A stretch of DNA of 64,000 nt, taken from NCBI RefSeq assembly GCF_000412695.1, contig NC_021506.1, forward strand, positions 124,001 to 188,000. The letters are read 5' to 3'. The translations under genes and the position numbers were made by a program. Under the pieces are notes generated by a model. The model ran no database searches. It saw only the letters and a list, made by a program, of their open reading frames with translations, and had not been told where the DNA came from. Positions 8,581-19,449 of this stretch are shown one piece after another (positions within the stretch are counted from its first letter, which is position 1; each line of letters begins with the position of its first letter). The stretch is from Pseudomonas resinovorans NBRC 106553 (GTDB lineage: Bacteria; Pseudomonadota; Gammaproteobacteria; Pseudomonadales; Pseudomonadaceae).

Positions 8581-9897
8581 GTGAAAGCCATTCAGCAATT
8601 CCTCGAAAAACTCACGCCGAGGGGCAAGCTCATGCTTGCCATCGGTGGGACGGTTCTGATCGTCGGTACTGTCGTTGGCGTGGCCATGAACGCAGCAACT
8701 CCCGAGCGTAAGTCACGCGCAGCGGCAAAGCCACAGGTCGAGGCCATCCTCACCGACGAAGATCCTCGTGCGCTGGGCATGGACTCCATTGCGAGCCAAC
8801 TTCGACAGCTCCAGGCGCAGCAAAACCGCCTTGAGCGGACGATGGGGCAGAAAGAAAAAGACGTTCAACTCAAAAACACGCAAGAAAAAGTGAGCGGCTT
8901 GGAGCAAGAACTCCAGCTGGTTCAGAAAGAGTTGGCGAAGGTTGGACGCGAAAAGAAGGGCACCGGTGAGAGTGAGGATAACTCGTCCGACAGCTCCGCC
9001 TCCAACCAGGCACGATCCCCTATCCCACCTCGCGAATCGGTATTCGTCAACAAGGCAACGAGCTCGCCGGCAGAGCTGACAGACGTTTACTCGAACTTGC
9101 CTCCAGAGCAACCGGAAGACCCAAAGTCGCGATCCAGCGAGAAAACGGAAGCGCCGAAGATCCGGGTGATCAAGGCGAAGGAAGATGAGGGAAAGAGCGA
9201 TAAGCCAGAGGAGCTTTCTGTGACGCTGCCCGCGGGTTCGATTTTGTCGAGTGTCTTGGTCACAGGCATGGATGCGCCGACAGGGAAGCAGGCACAGCGT
9301 GACCCCTTTCCAAGCCTCGTCCGTATCAAGAATGAAGCAATTCTCCCCAACCGCTTCAGAGCGGATTTCCGTGAGTGTTTCATGATCGCTAGTGGGTGGG
9401 GGGATCTCAGTTCTGAACGGGCCTATATGCGTGCCGAACGTTTGTCGTGCGTTCGCAATGACGGCTCGGTACTTGAAGCAAGCATTGAGGCGTATGCGAC
9501 AGGTGAGGACGGTAAAGCAGGCTTGCGCGGCCGACTGGTAAGCAAACAAGGGCAAATCATCGCTCGAAGCTTGGGAGCGGGTTTTCTCCAAGGTATAGCT
9601 GGGGCTTTTAACGTCCAAAAGGTACCGACAATCAACGTAACTCGAGCTAGTGATGACGGCAAGACAGTAGCTCCAGTATACGAGCAGGCATTCGATAGCA
9701 ACGCGCTTCAGTCAGCCGGATTCAGCGGTGCTGGCTCAGCCCTTGAGCGGATAGCTGACTTCTACTTGGAAATGGCGGAAAGCATTTTCCCAGTTATTGA
9801 AATCGACGCAATGCGTGAAGTCGACTTCATTGTTAATAAAGGCATGACCGTCAAGTTCAACGCAACCACTCTTAAAGTCAATGACGTTAATCAGTAA
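8581..9897 (+). CDS. traB: Conjugative channel protein TraB
   Basis: 438-residue VirB10-like protein starting with GTG. One membrane helix lies near residues 20-36, followed by a coiled coil (about residues 60-125) and a Pro/Ser/Glu-rich spacer. The C-terminal beta-barrel domain (about 215-438) holds the channel-cap sequence. It bridges inner and outer membranes in the core complex. Confidence 0.9.
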   Translation: MKAIQQFLEKLTPRGKLMLAIGGTVLIVGTVVGVAMNAATPERKSRAAAKPQVEAILTDEDPRALGMDSIASQLRQLQAQQNRLERTMGQKEKDVQLKNTQEKVSGLEQELQLVQKELAKVGREKKGTGESEDNSSDSSASNQARSPIPPRESVFVNKATSSPAELTDVYSNLPPEQPEDPKSRSSEKTEAPKIRVIKAKEDEGKSDKPEELSVTLPAGSILSSVLVTGMDAPTGKQAQRDPFPSLVRIKNEAILPNRFRADFRECFMIASGWGDLSSERAYMRAERLSCVRNDGSVLEASIEAYATGEDGKAGLRGRLVSKQGQIIARSLGAGFLQGIAGAFNVQKVPTINVTRASDDGKTVAPVYEQAFDSNALQSAGFSGAGSALERIADFYLEMAESIFPVIEIDAMREVDFIVNKGMTVKFNATTLKVNDVNQ

Positions 9898-9907
9898 GGA
9901 CATCGTA

Positions 9908-10408
9908 ATGATCAAGCAACTTATCCTGGCGATTGCAGTAGCGGCACTGACTTCTGGTTGCACTAGTATCATGGGTTTGGGCTCAGACGAATATGCATGT
10001 AAAGGCATGCCTAATGGCGTTACCTGCATGTCTGCGAAAGATGTTTATTCGGCCACTGAAGGTGATGATTACAAGACCCAGCTTAAAAAAGAACAAGAAG
10101 GCGGGACAGCGAGCAGCGATAAACCATCAACTGGCAATGCTACCCGCGTGCTGATAGCTGAAGGATCAGATAACGCACCGGTGCCTATGAGAGCCAGGAA
10201 TCCGCTTCCTATTCGTTCGCAAGCTGTTGTGATGCGTATTGCCATTGATCCATGGGAGGACGAGAAAGGCGACCTGTACGTTCCAGGTTTCATTTATACC
10301 GAAGTAGAAGCGCGACGCTGGGAGATCGGCGCTCGAAACCCCCAGCCAACACCAACCTTGCGCCCCCTTACAGTTGTTCAGCCGCCGCAGGCTAAACCTG
10401 CTAAGTAG
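9908..10408 (+). CDS. traV: Outer-membrane lipoprotein TraV
   Basis: 166-residue VirB7-like lipoprotein. The signal peptide ends with a lipobox LTSGC (Cys18), and the mature protein has two further cysteines (CKGMPNGVTC) as in TraV proteins. The upstream in-frame extension to 9881 lies inside traB and is rejected because the signal peptide starts at ATG 9908. Confidence 0.88.
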   Translation: MIKQLILAIAVAALTSGCTSIMGLGSDEYACKGMPNGVTCMSAKDVYSATEGDDYKTQLKKEQEGGTASSDKPSTGNATRVLIAEGSDNAPVPMRARNPLPIRSQAVVMRIAIDPWEDEKGDLYVPGFIYTEVEARRWEIGARNPQPTPTLRPLTVVQPPQAKPAK

Positions 10409-13400
10409 AAAATAACGAAGTGCCGGTGGTGGAGCAGAAATGCGCCTTGCGAAAGCGGGCGCATTTGGTCGTTTCAAGACCTGACAAAACACACTCTAAG
10501 GTTTCGCTTGCCAACGCGAGTTAAAGGAGTTCCACGATGGGTAAGAATAAAACCCGAGGACCATCGTTCCTCAATAAGGTGAGTGGTGCGCTTTTAGGCG
10601 CACTCGCTTTGGCCATTGTGCCAATCAATGGTGCGTATGCCGACCTTGTTAAATACGGTTATACGAACAGTGCGGGGGATCAAATCAATACGGAGCCAGG
10701 CACAGGGTTTATCAGCCCATCCTCTGGCATCTCGTTCATGGTTAGCGGTGGTATTGACCGAAAGCTGCGCATAGCGGTGACTGCGAACGGTGCCAGCGCA
10801 CCTGTTTTCACTAAGGAAAGCTCAAGGGTTCTTGGGGCGAGCGACGTTATCTCTTACAACGGCGACAACTACTACGCGGAAGAATTTGTTAGTCCGAAGC
10901 TACCCGATGGCCGCTATACCGTGAAAACAGAAATCCTTTCTAGTGCAGGCGCGATTGTTCAAACTGAGAATGTGCCTCTTGTCATTGATACTGCCGGCCC
11001 AGTAGCAGGGAAATTTGCCCCACGTCCATATACATGGGGTGATCCCGTTCTCTCTGGCGAAGTGTGGAAACTCGGACTTGCAGCAATTGATGCTTTGACG
11101 TACTCGAGCTTCGTCCTAGATGGCTTCTCTGACTCATCGGGCATAAGCAAGGTCACTGCTAAGGTTTACCGCGAGTCTGGCGCTCTTTATAAAGAACACA
11201 ATGTGCTGTTTTCGGAAGAAACTAAGACGGCCTCGATTCAGTACCGGACAAATTTCTTCCCTGACTCCGATTTGGATGAAGTATTCGGGCTAGAGTTTGT
11301 TGTTACCGACAAAGCAGGAAACTCGACAGTAACCAAGCGTCAGAAGCTTATGTTCGACAATATTGCAAACGTTCCAGCTGAACCGTTTGGTGTGTATGAC
11401 CCAAGTGTGACGACTACCCTCGCACCTGGCCTAAAAGGGTTTGTTCCCTATGTAGCAGGGTCTTATGTAAAGACTAACCCGATACGACTTGCATGGAGAA
11501 TCCCTAAGAGCAACTGGCATACCTATCGGCAGGGAGGGTTACGCTTCATCAATAGCTTTGGTGAAAATCAAGTTGCTGGTGAGGATTCTGCATACGTTTA
11601 TCTTGTCGGATCGCTTCCCTATCGCGCTGAGGATAATAACTACATCAGGTTTTACAACTTCGGCGAATGGGGCTCGCAAGGTACTATTTCTTACAATTTG
11701 GTATTGCACCCATCAGCTCCGAAAACGCCTGTTATAAGCCGTATAGAATACTACTTTAGTGATAAAGGCTGGCTCAATTATTCCGGTAGGGTGGTTTCGC
11801 CGCAAGAACTCCCGCTTACTGTAAGCAAAGTTCGCTATACCGTTGAGGCGCGGCCGTTTGATCAGGTTGCTACCCATATGGGTACTTGTACTATTCCCGC
11901 TGGGCAGACCCAGTGCGAAATTACGGTTAATGTCCAACTCAATAAAGGCACGGCTGGTTACCTACATGACCAAGGGGTTCTAAAGAGTGCGGACGGTTCG
12001 TTGATCGCAACCGGGCAATGGGCGAATGTTTACTGGAACGACCTGTACCTGCCAATCCTCAGTTACACATATGACTCGTCTAGTATGGTTCTGACTCTGA
12101 ACGTCAGACAGCCGCAGCAGGGCGCATTTCAAAATGCTCTTAGCCATAGGGCATCATGGCTTGAAAATTCTAGCGGTACAGCGCTAAGCGTTACAAAAAA
12201 ACTTACATCGTCGTCTGGTGAGTATTTTGAGTACGAATTTGATTTGAAAACCTTGCCGGAAGGCTCTCATGACCTTGTTGGTGTCGCTAGCGAAAACTTA
12301 GGTGCTATAACAAAGCTCCCGCTGTTCAAATTTCAAAGTGACCGGACAAAACCTGTTGTTACAGTAAGCAAAGGTGCGAGCGATACTATTGATACACTCG
12401 ACAAAATCACTTTTACCGTAACAGACAACAAAGATCCTGCGCCCAAGATCACTTCTATTGCATTGACCGGGGGGCCTGCAAACGAGTCGATTGCTCTTTC
12501 GTTCCGCAAAATCAGTGCGACTACCTACGGCCTCGAGTATCCGATCCTTTTCCCGTCGCTAACAGCGGGAGAGAGTTATACCCTTCGAGTTAATGCGCAG
12601 GACGCACAGCAGAATATGGGCGTCGGCTCAACCACATTCCTCTATAGTCCTAAGATGGCTGGGATTGTGGGGCATGTAAACGGTCTCGTTAATATCCCTG
12701 CGGTACCAAAAGAGTTTAATCGTAACGATGGGTCTGTAGTGATTAATAGCGAGCAACTAAAGCTTGCTGATGGGACGCCAGTTTCTGGTGTTTATGATCT
12801 GCTTGCAACGCTCAGGTCTGACGCAGCAACACCTCTAATGATTGGCGGTGTGCTCGTCAATCCGGGAGCAACAGTTACCATTAGCCAACTCAACTTCACG
12901 AACACCAGCGGTAAAATATCACTCCCTGTTGTCCCGGTAACTCAAGGTGCTACAGGGAGGAATGGCGTGATCATTTCTACCTCCGCGCCGAACGCTCCTG
13001 TGGTCTATGCCGATATTAATACCTGGATGCCCAAGGTCACGCTGGGCATCAACGATAGAAATCCAGTTCAGGCAATGACTGACACCACGGTAAAACTGTC
13101 AGCTTCAGCTAGCAGCATTTGCCCTCTAACGACATCTCCCGCGGTGGCAAGGTCTGCCGATGCCATCAAGTCGCCCATCTGCTTGCTTGAGTGGACGAGC
13201 ATTCCCCGAGGCCTTCAACAAGTAGAGGTTTCCGGTGCACCTCACCCGGTCACTCAGCTGACTGGGCGAGTCCTCGACGCAGGCCAGCAGAAGGTTGCTT
13301 ATTCTCTCTATGTATTCAACAAGGGCACTGAAAAGGTACTGCTGAGCAGCGGTGAAGAAATACTGAGCGTCAAAGCCGCGACCGGCTCAACAACCTTCGT

Positions 13401-16400
13401 CCAATCGCTGCATGAGAAAAGTGTTACTCGTGCGATGGAGGCTGCATCCGTCACCATGACGCAGCGTTCGGGGCCAACGTGCTCGATCACTGGTGATGAC
13501 GCAGCGGCAAAGAGCGCAGGCATGAGCGGCGGGGCCTTGAAGTGCTTGATTGAGTTCACGGTCATCCCGAAAGACCTGAACATCAAAGCGCTCGATCCTC
13601 TTGAGTTGACCGGCGTTTTCACCCGTTCCGGGCAGCACCCGATTCGCTGGACGGCTAGCGTCTACGACACCACCGGGAAAAAGATCACCCTCGAAGAGGG
13701 GCAATCGGTCATTCAGGTAATAGAACCGCCTGTAACGACGAAACTGACGGTCAGCGTCAACGAAAGCTCGTCGGTGGAAGCAACTCCCATCGAGGACTTC
13801 CCGGCAGCGTGGGAGAAGAAAACCTATTCAATTCTGTCGAGCGCGTCCCAGGGCTCTGTAGTGGCGACCCCTAGCGGGTTCACCTACACCCCGAACACTG
13901 GATACGTTGGCTCCGATGAGTTCAAGTACCGCGTGCAGGACGTGTCTGGGATGAAGGCTGAAGCGACCGCGGTTGTGAATGTCGCGAAGTTCAATTACGC
14001 CCCTACCTGGACGGGAGTAACCATTCAGGCTCGTGAAGGGCAAGTGAGTGACCAGGTTGCTCCTGAGGTCCATGACATCAATCTCTGGGACAGCCATACG
14101 TTCAAGATCCTCACGAACCCGACGCACGGGACTGTCCGTGTGTTCTATGGCCGTATGGAGTACACCCCTAATCCTGGTTTCTATGGGGAAGATTTGTTCA
14201 CTTTCAGCGCCACGGATCAGGAAGGGCTCAGTGTAGAAGGAGAGGGGAAGGTCACTGTTGCTCAGTTCAATTTTGCACCAACGGGTATCACCCCTTCGAC
14301 AGTGAAGATGTATGCAGGAATCGGTGGAACGGCCGATCTGAAAGTAATCGATCCGAACAATTGGGGCTCGCACACATTGCAAGTCGTCAAACAGCCAGCA
14401 CATGGCCATGTGACGGTGGAGGGGATGAGCATCACCTATAAGACCGATGGCCAGGCTGAAACCTCAGTACAGATTCGTGCCATTGACCAGGATGGCCTCT
14501 ATGTCGATCAAGATGTCGTCCTGAAGCTTTTGCCGGCCTGGGAAATGTTCAAAGATCGAGAGGTTCAGCCTACCTCGGTGGCCCCGAGCATCCCGGCCGT
14601 GAAGCAACAAATGACGACCCGTTTGGGTGCCTATGCGCTCCGAATTCCCGACCAGAAAGTGATTCAGGCTCTCGGCAGCGAGATCATCGCCATCGTCACG
14701 CCTGACTCGAAAGTTGGGGTGACACTGGAGCATCGTGAGCTTTCTCAAGGCACTGGTATGCGTCTGGTACCTACTAAAATGACTGCCGATCTGCTGGAGG
14801 CCCGTTTAGGTGGCCTGGATGTTGGGGTCGATGGCCAGGCGCAGGTCTATCTAAGTCGCGCCGATATGACTGGCCCTGTCTATTCCGTGCCGGTAACCGT
14901 ATGGGCTCCGGAGGGCGTACTGACGGCTGATACATGGGAGATTCTACAAGCTTCCGGCCGTGCTCAAATCAGCTTCAGCCCGAGCAATGGGGCATGCAGC
15001 ATCTTGACCAGCGAAGCTGTCGCGAAGACGAAAAATGCACTTCAGGATCGTGCTTGCTACGTCACTTGGACGAAAACTCCCGATGAATGGCGCAACGCTA
15101 GTACTTTGGCCAACCTGATGATGGATGCCGGCGGGAGTTCTTTGGGAAACCAGACTATCGAGGCTACCGCCTATGTGTTTGACCCTAGCGGCGTGAAATA
15201 CAAGGTTGCGAGCTTCACTCGTGACCTGAAGATCCTTCCGGTCGCTGATCAGATCCACTTTGCCTTGAAGCCAGCACCAGAAGAGGCCTATCAGAAAGTC
15301 CAGGAGCTTTCCTTGTCGCTCCGTCACACGGATGGTCCTGTATGTGATGCAACAGCGAACGAAGGCGTTGCAAAAAAGACAGCACAGCAATGGTCGAGCC
15401 GCCCATCGTGCCTTATTCGTTGGATGCAGATGCCAGAAGGCATGGCCCAGCAGCGCAACACCGTCACGCCACTCGCGGAAGGAGCAATGAGTCTGCTCGG
15501 GGCAAACAACATTTCCTGGAAGGCATCCATGTTTACTCCGAGTGGTCAGGAAATCGATATTGGCTACGGAGAGCACAGCGTAAACGTGATCGAGCCGCCC
15601 GCAATCGAAATCGATATGCCGGCCAGCAATCTGGTGAAAGAGGGGCTGTATTCGGTGTCACAACTCGGCGGCTATGTTGGTAGCGCGTCGGTGACCGCAA
15701 TCGCGGCTTCCCTGGACGTGGCGATTAACCGGGCGGATGCAGTGATTGAACGTTCTACGATTCCGAGCTACGGCCGTTCCCAGCGGTTTACGCGCTACAT
15801 CGAAGGGGCCGAGGCCCCCCTGTGGAGCGTAACGCCATACTCAGTTGACGTTGGATACACCGCGCTCCCAAATATGAGGTCGACCAAGACCGCATCACTC
15901 CTGTCGGTCCCTCACGACAAAATTCTCCCTGTCATTCTCAACGACGAGAGAACCGTTCTGGATACGGTCAGCCTTCCAATCCGCGTGGCGATTAAAGACA
16001 CCCGCTACATGGAGGATGCGTATCGGCTGAGCAGCATGGGCGACTGGGATATTCGCCTGCTTTCGACAACTGCCGGAGTCAACTACGAGCCGATGACAAA
16101 CTGGGAGCCAATCGACGAGAACGGGGAGGTTGAGTTCGAGGTCGATTTGCAATCGCTAACGAACAAAGCGGTTCGCATCATTGCTGAAGCGCGTGTTCGC
16201 TCGCCTGTGCCGGAATACGAGCTGATTCGGGAGTCGGGCTCGCCAATGGTGCTTTCCGTGCTAAACGGCGAAGCTCTTGATGGTTCAATTCAGGCGCTGC
16301 GCGTTATCGGCCCTGCTCCTCTTCGCAGCAGCTTCTACGCCGTCACCAATGATCGCTACCAGTCAGGAGACATTGGTGAGGTTCGCTGGGAAATGAGCAA

Positions 16401-16476
16401 AGACGGCGGTGTGTCGTGGGAAGGCGTTGAGGCCAATGCGAAGCTGCCGCAACGGCTCAGCATGATCTTTCAGCGG

Positions 16477-16484
16477 GGTACATA
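16477..16484. repeat. 8-bp target-site duplication, left copy (IS66 element)
   Basis: GGTACATA lies immediately before the element; the same eight bases lie immediately after it at 19442-19449. Eight base pairs is the usual duplication length for the IS66 family. Confidence 0.95.
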
Positions 16485-16530
16485 GTAAGCGTCCGCCCTG
16501 CACCCACTGCCTGCCCTAGCCTTGAATAGC

Positions 16531-16569
16531 CACAATGGTGCCCACCATTTTTTAGTGGGCACCATTGTG
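16531..16569. repeat. 15-bp perfect inverted repeat in the IS66 leader
   Basis: CACAATGGTGCCCAC (16531-16545) is exactly inverted at 16555-16569, with a 9-base T-rich loop. It lies across the probable tnpA start region, inside the element near its left end. It may limit expression from outside promoters by hiding the translation start in a hairpin (inference). Confidence 0.75.
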
Positions 16570-16944
16570 GATACGCTCCCTTCTACTCCTCGTCGCAGTC
16601 GACGCCCCAACTTTTCGGTGGAGTTCAAGCGTCGTGTCGTCGAGGCCACGCTATTGCCCGGCGCATCAGTCGCGTTGATCGCCCGAGAGCATGAGATCAA
16701 TGCCAATCTCGTCTTCAAATGGCGCCGTCACTATCGGGAGGGGCAACTGGGGTCAGTCGCCCAGCAGGCCACTTTGTTACCGGTCAATCTGAGCAAGGCG
16801 CCGACGTCTTCAGCGGAAGAGGCCGTGCGACTGCCGCTGAGTCCGGGCGGTCTGGTCGTGGAGTGCGGTCGGGTCACCTTGCGCATTGAGGGCGTGCCCG
16901 ACCCGCAAACCTTGCAACTGGTCTTGCAGCAGGTGTTGCGATGA
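16567..16944 (+). CDS. tnpA: IS66 accessory protein TnpA
   Basis: Small IS66 OrfA protein with a helix-turn-helix (about residues 12-55 of the product, containing FSVEFKRRVVEATL and VFKWRRHY) related to IS3/IS66 OrfA DNA-binding proteins. The open frame extends to a TTG at 16522; the GTG at 16567 is preferred because family members start just before the Pro/Arg-rich segment. It overlaps tnpB by 4 bp. Confidence 0.85.
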   Translation: MDTLPSTPRRSRRPNFSVEFKRRVVEATLLPGASVALIAREHEINANLVFKWRRHYREGQLGSVAQQATLLPVNLSKAPTSSAEEAVRLPLSPGGLVVECGRVTLRIEGVPDPQTLQLVLQQVLR

Positions 16945-17285
16945 TTGCTCCGCCCATCGGGACTCGCATTTGGATCGCTGCCGGGGTCACGGACATGCGG
17001 CGGGGGTTCGATGGCCTGGCGGCCCTGGTGCAAACTCAGCTTGAAGCGGATCCATTCTCTGGCCAGATCTTTGTGTTTCGAGGCCGACGGGGTGACCGGA
17101 TTAAATTGCTGTGGTGGGATGGCGATGGCTTGTGTTTGTTCTGCAAGCGGCTCGAGCAGGGGCGCTTCGTCTGGCCGCAGGCCGCCAGCGGCAGCGTATC
17201 CTTGACGACGGCACAACTCGCGATGCTGTTGGAGGGCATCGATTGGCGCCGACCGATACGCACCGCACCGGTACGAACGGTCTGA
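16941..17285 (+). CDS. tnpB: IS66 accessory protein TnpB
   Basis: 114-residue IS66 Orf2 family protein, recognisable by its start (IGTRIWIAAGVTDMRRGFDG) and the conserved SGQIFVFRGRRGDRIKLLWWDGDG region. Its biochemical role is not settled for the family, but it is needed for full transposition of IS66 elements. Starts with ATG overlapping the tnpA stop. Confidence 0.93.
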   Translation: MIAPPIGTRIWIAAGVTDMRRGFDGLAALVQTQLEADPFSGQIFVFRGRRGDRIKLLWWDGDGLCLFCKRLEQGRFVWPQAASGSVSLTTAQLAMLLEGIDWRRPIRTAPVRTV

Positions 17286-17320
17286 TTTTCAACGCAGGAG
17301 AACACCAGTAACATCGCGCC

Positions 17321-18829
17321 ATGACCTGCGCGACTGACTGCCTCCCTGACGACATCCAGGCCTTGAAAGCCTTGGTAACCGCCCAGCGCGGGGAAATCGA
17401 GCACCTGAAACTGATGATCGCCAAGCTGCGGCGCACGCAGTTTGGTCGGCGTTCTGAGCAACTCGATGGCATGCTCGACCAACTGCAACTGACGCTCGAG
17501 GAGTTGCAGGTCAGCGAGGCCGCACTGGCCTCGCCACCACCAGCCGAATCGCATCCACGTCCCCCTGTACGACGCAAGCCATTGCCCGCGCACTTGCCGC
17601 GTGAAATCCACGTCCATCGACCCGATACGCAGTGTCCTGGCTGTGGCGGCGAACTTCGCCATTTGGGTGATGACGTGGCTGAAGTTCTGGAGTACGTGCC
17701 GGCACGGTTCAAGGTGGTTCGCCATGTGCGGCCCAAGTTGGCTTGCCGCTGCTGTGACGGGATTGTGCAGGTTCCTGCCCCTAGCCGCCCGATTGCCCGG
17801 GGGCTTGCCGGGCCAGGATTGTTGGCCCATGTGCTGGTGTCCAAATACGTGGATCATCTGCCGCTGTATCGGCAGTCCGAAATCTATGCGCGCGAGGGCG
17901 TGTCCCTGGAGCGCTCGACCATGGCCGACTGGGTCGGCGAAGCGAGCCGGCTCTTGCAGCCATTGGTCGGCCGGTTGCGGCAGCACGTCATGACCAGCAA
18001 CAAAGTCCACGCCGACGATACGCCGATCGCCGTGCTCGCCCCCGGCCAGGGTAAAACCAAGACCGGACGCTTGTGGACGTATGTGCGTGACGAGCGCCCC
18101 ACAGGTAGTAGCACACCTGCGGCGGTCTGGTTTGCCTACTCGCCGGATCGCAAAGGCGAGCACCCCCGAGCCCATCTCAAAGGCTTCGCCGGGACATTAC
18201 AAGCCGATGGTTATGCCGGTTTCGCTCAACTCTATGCCGCGGGCACGATTCACGAGGCGGCTTGTTGGGCGCATGCCCGGCGCAAGTTTTTCGACCTGCA
18301 CAAGGCATTGGCCTCACCGATCGCCGCTGAAGCCTTGCAGCGGATTGGTGCGCTATACGCCATTGAGGCGGAAATTCGTGGACAACCGCCCGATCAACGA
18401 CGCGCAGTGCGGCAGCGGCGAGCCAGCCCGCTGCTAGCGCAATTTCACGCCTGGCTTAACCACACGCTGACGCAACTGCCGTCCAAATCGGCGCTGAGCG
18501 GTGCGATCTACTATGCCCTCGCACGTTGGCAGGCGCTGACGCGCTACTGCACGGATGGCCGCATTGAGATCGACAACAACGCCGCCGAACGCGCCCTGCG
18601 TACAGTCGCGCTGGGTCGCAAGAATTATCTGTTCGTCGGTTCCGACGCCGGCGGAGAAAGAGCGGCGGCGATCTATAGCCTGGTCGGTTCAGCCAAGCTC
18701 AACGCATTGAACCCACAGGCTTATTTGACGCACGTGCTGGAGCGCATCGCCGACTATCCAATCAATCAGCTCGACGATTTGCTGCCCTGGAATATTGCTC
18801 TGCCTACCTTAGAACATGAGGCCGCTTGA
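17321..18829 (+). CDS. tnpC: IS66 transposase TnpC
   Basis: 502-residue DDE transposase: N-terminal coiled coil with a leucine-zipper-like segment (about 12-60), a zinc-finger-type CPGCGG...CRCC region (about 103-145), and the catalytic domain with HADDTPI near residue 229. The C-terminal IDNNAAERALR motif near 420 is typical of IS66. It appears intact. Confidence 0.95.
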   Translation: MTCATDCLPDDIQALKALVTAQRGEIEHLKLMIAKLRRTQFGRRSEQLDGMLDQLQLTLEELQVSEAALASPPPAESHPRPPVRRKPLPAHLPREIHVHRPDTQCPGCGGELRHLGDDVAEVLEYVPARFKVVRHVRPKLACRCCDGIVQVPAPSRPIARGLAGPGLLAHVLVSKYVDHLPLYRQSEIYAREGVSLERSTMADWVGEASRLLQPLVGRLRQHVMTSNKVHADDTPIAVLAPGQGKTKTGRLWTYVRDERPTGSSTPAAVWFAYSPDRKGEHPRAHLKGFAGTLQADGYAGFAQLYAAGTIHEAACWAHARRKFFDLHKALASPIAAEALQRIGALYAIEAEIRGQPPDQRRAVRQRRASPLLAQFHAWLNHTLTQLPSKSALSGAIYYALARWQALTRYCTDGRIEIDNNAAERALRTVALGRKNYLFVGSDAGGERAAAIYSLVGSAKLNALNPQAYLTHVLERIADYPINQLDDLLPWNIALPTLEHEAA

Positions 18830-18832
18830 CCC

Positions 18833-19426
18833 ATGCCCAACGTCACCCGTTTGCGCCAGCCGGCCAGCGACCGTCTCCTGCAACTGCACATCGAGCTGAC
18901 GTGGATAAAACCCGCCATCTGGCGCCGGGTCGCCGTGCCCGAGCGCATCACCCTGAGCAAGCTGCACCAGGTCATTCAGGTGGTGATGGGCTGGAGCGAC
19001 ACCCATCTTCACGAGTTTGAAATCGCTGGCGAAAGCTACGGTATTCCCGATCCCGACTGGGGCCCTTCGGTCGTTTCGGAACAGCGCAAGACACTGACAA
19101 AGGTGCTGTATGGGTCGAAGACGTTTCGTTACGTCTATGACTTTGGCGACAACTGGGAGCACCGGATCAAGACCGAGCGGCTGTTGCCGGCCATTGCGTG
19201 CCCGCAAGTGCCGTATTGCATCGACGGCGCCAATGCCAGTCCGCCGGAGGATGTTGGCGGCGCACCGGGCTACGCTGATTTTCTGGATGCGCTTGCCGAC
19301 CCCGAGCATCCCGAATACTTGAACATGCTCGACTGGTACGGCGATACCTTCGATCCCACGGCTTTTGACCGCGACGCCATCAACCAGCGCCTGAAGCGGA
19401 TTAAGACCCGAGGGTCAAGACGGTAG
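18833..19426 (+). CDS. IS66 passenger: plasmid pRiA4b ORF-3 family protein
   Basis: 197-residue protein starting 3 bp after tnpC, inside the inverted repeats, so it moves with the element. The sequence LQLHIELTWIKPAIWRRV, then KLHQVIQVVMGWSDTHLHEF and YVYDFGDNWEHRI, is diagnostic of the pRiA4b ORF-3 fold. Its function is unknown. Tight spacing implies co-translation with the transposase. Confidence 0.9.
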   Translation: MPNVTRLRQPASDRLLQLHIELTWIKPAIWRRVAVPERITLSKLHQVIQVVMGWSDTHLHEFEIAGESYGIPDPDWGPSVVSEQRKTLTKVLYGSKTFRYVYDFGDNWEHRIKTERLLPAIACPQVPYCIDGANASPPEDVGGAPGYADFLDALADPEHPEYLNMLDWYGDTFDPTAFDRDAINQRLKRIKTRGSRR

Positions 19427-19441
19427 CGAGCGTACGCTTAC

Positions 19442-19449
19442 GGTACATA
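19442..19449. repeat. 8-bp target-site duplication, right copy (IS66 element)
   Basis: GGTACATA, identical to 16477-16484. Translation through it (GGT ACA TAT) rejoins the giant surface-protein frame. Confidence 0.95.

Larger units (their letters stand above)
16485..19441 (+). mobile_element. Complete IS66-family insertion sequence (2957 bp)
   Basis: The left end begins GTAAGCGTCCGCCC. The right end, read inwards, begins GTAAGCGTACGCTC, giving the terminal inverted repeats. The 8-bp duplication GGTACATA flanks both sides. It carries the IS66 trio tnpA, tnpB and tnpC plus a fourth, passenger gene (pRiA4b ORF-3 family). All four reading frames are open, so the element looks recently inserted and potentially active. 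It interrupts the giant surface-protein gene in the same orientation. Confidence 0.95.

Noticed and set aside
8713..9618. Minus-strand 301-codon frame opposite traB
   Set aside because: Low-complexity composition mirroring the codon bias of traB; no ribosome site, and traB is clearly the coding strand.
10490..10530. Operator copy before the giant gene
   Set aside because: Only a vague resemblance (GACCTGACAAAA); no dyad or spacing match. The gene is better seen as part of the traK-traV operon.
17036..18175. Long open frame (379 codons) on the minus strand across IS66 tnpB/tnpC
   Set aside because: Shadow of the conserved transposase reading frames; no start context or recognisable domain.
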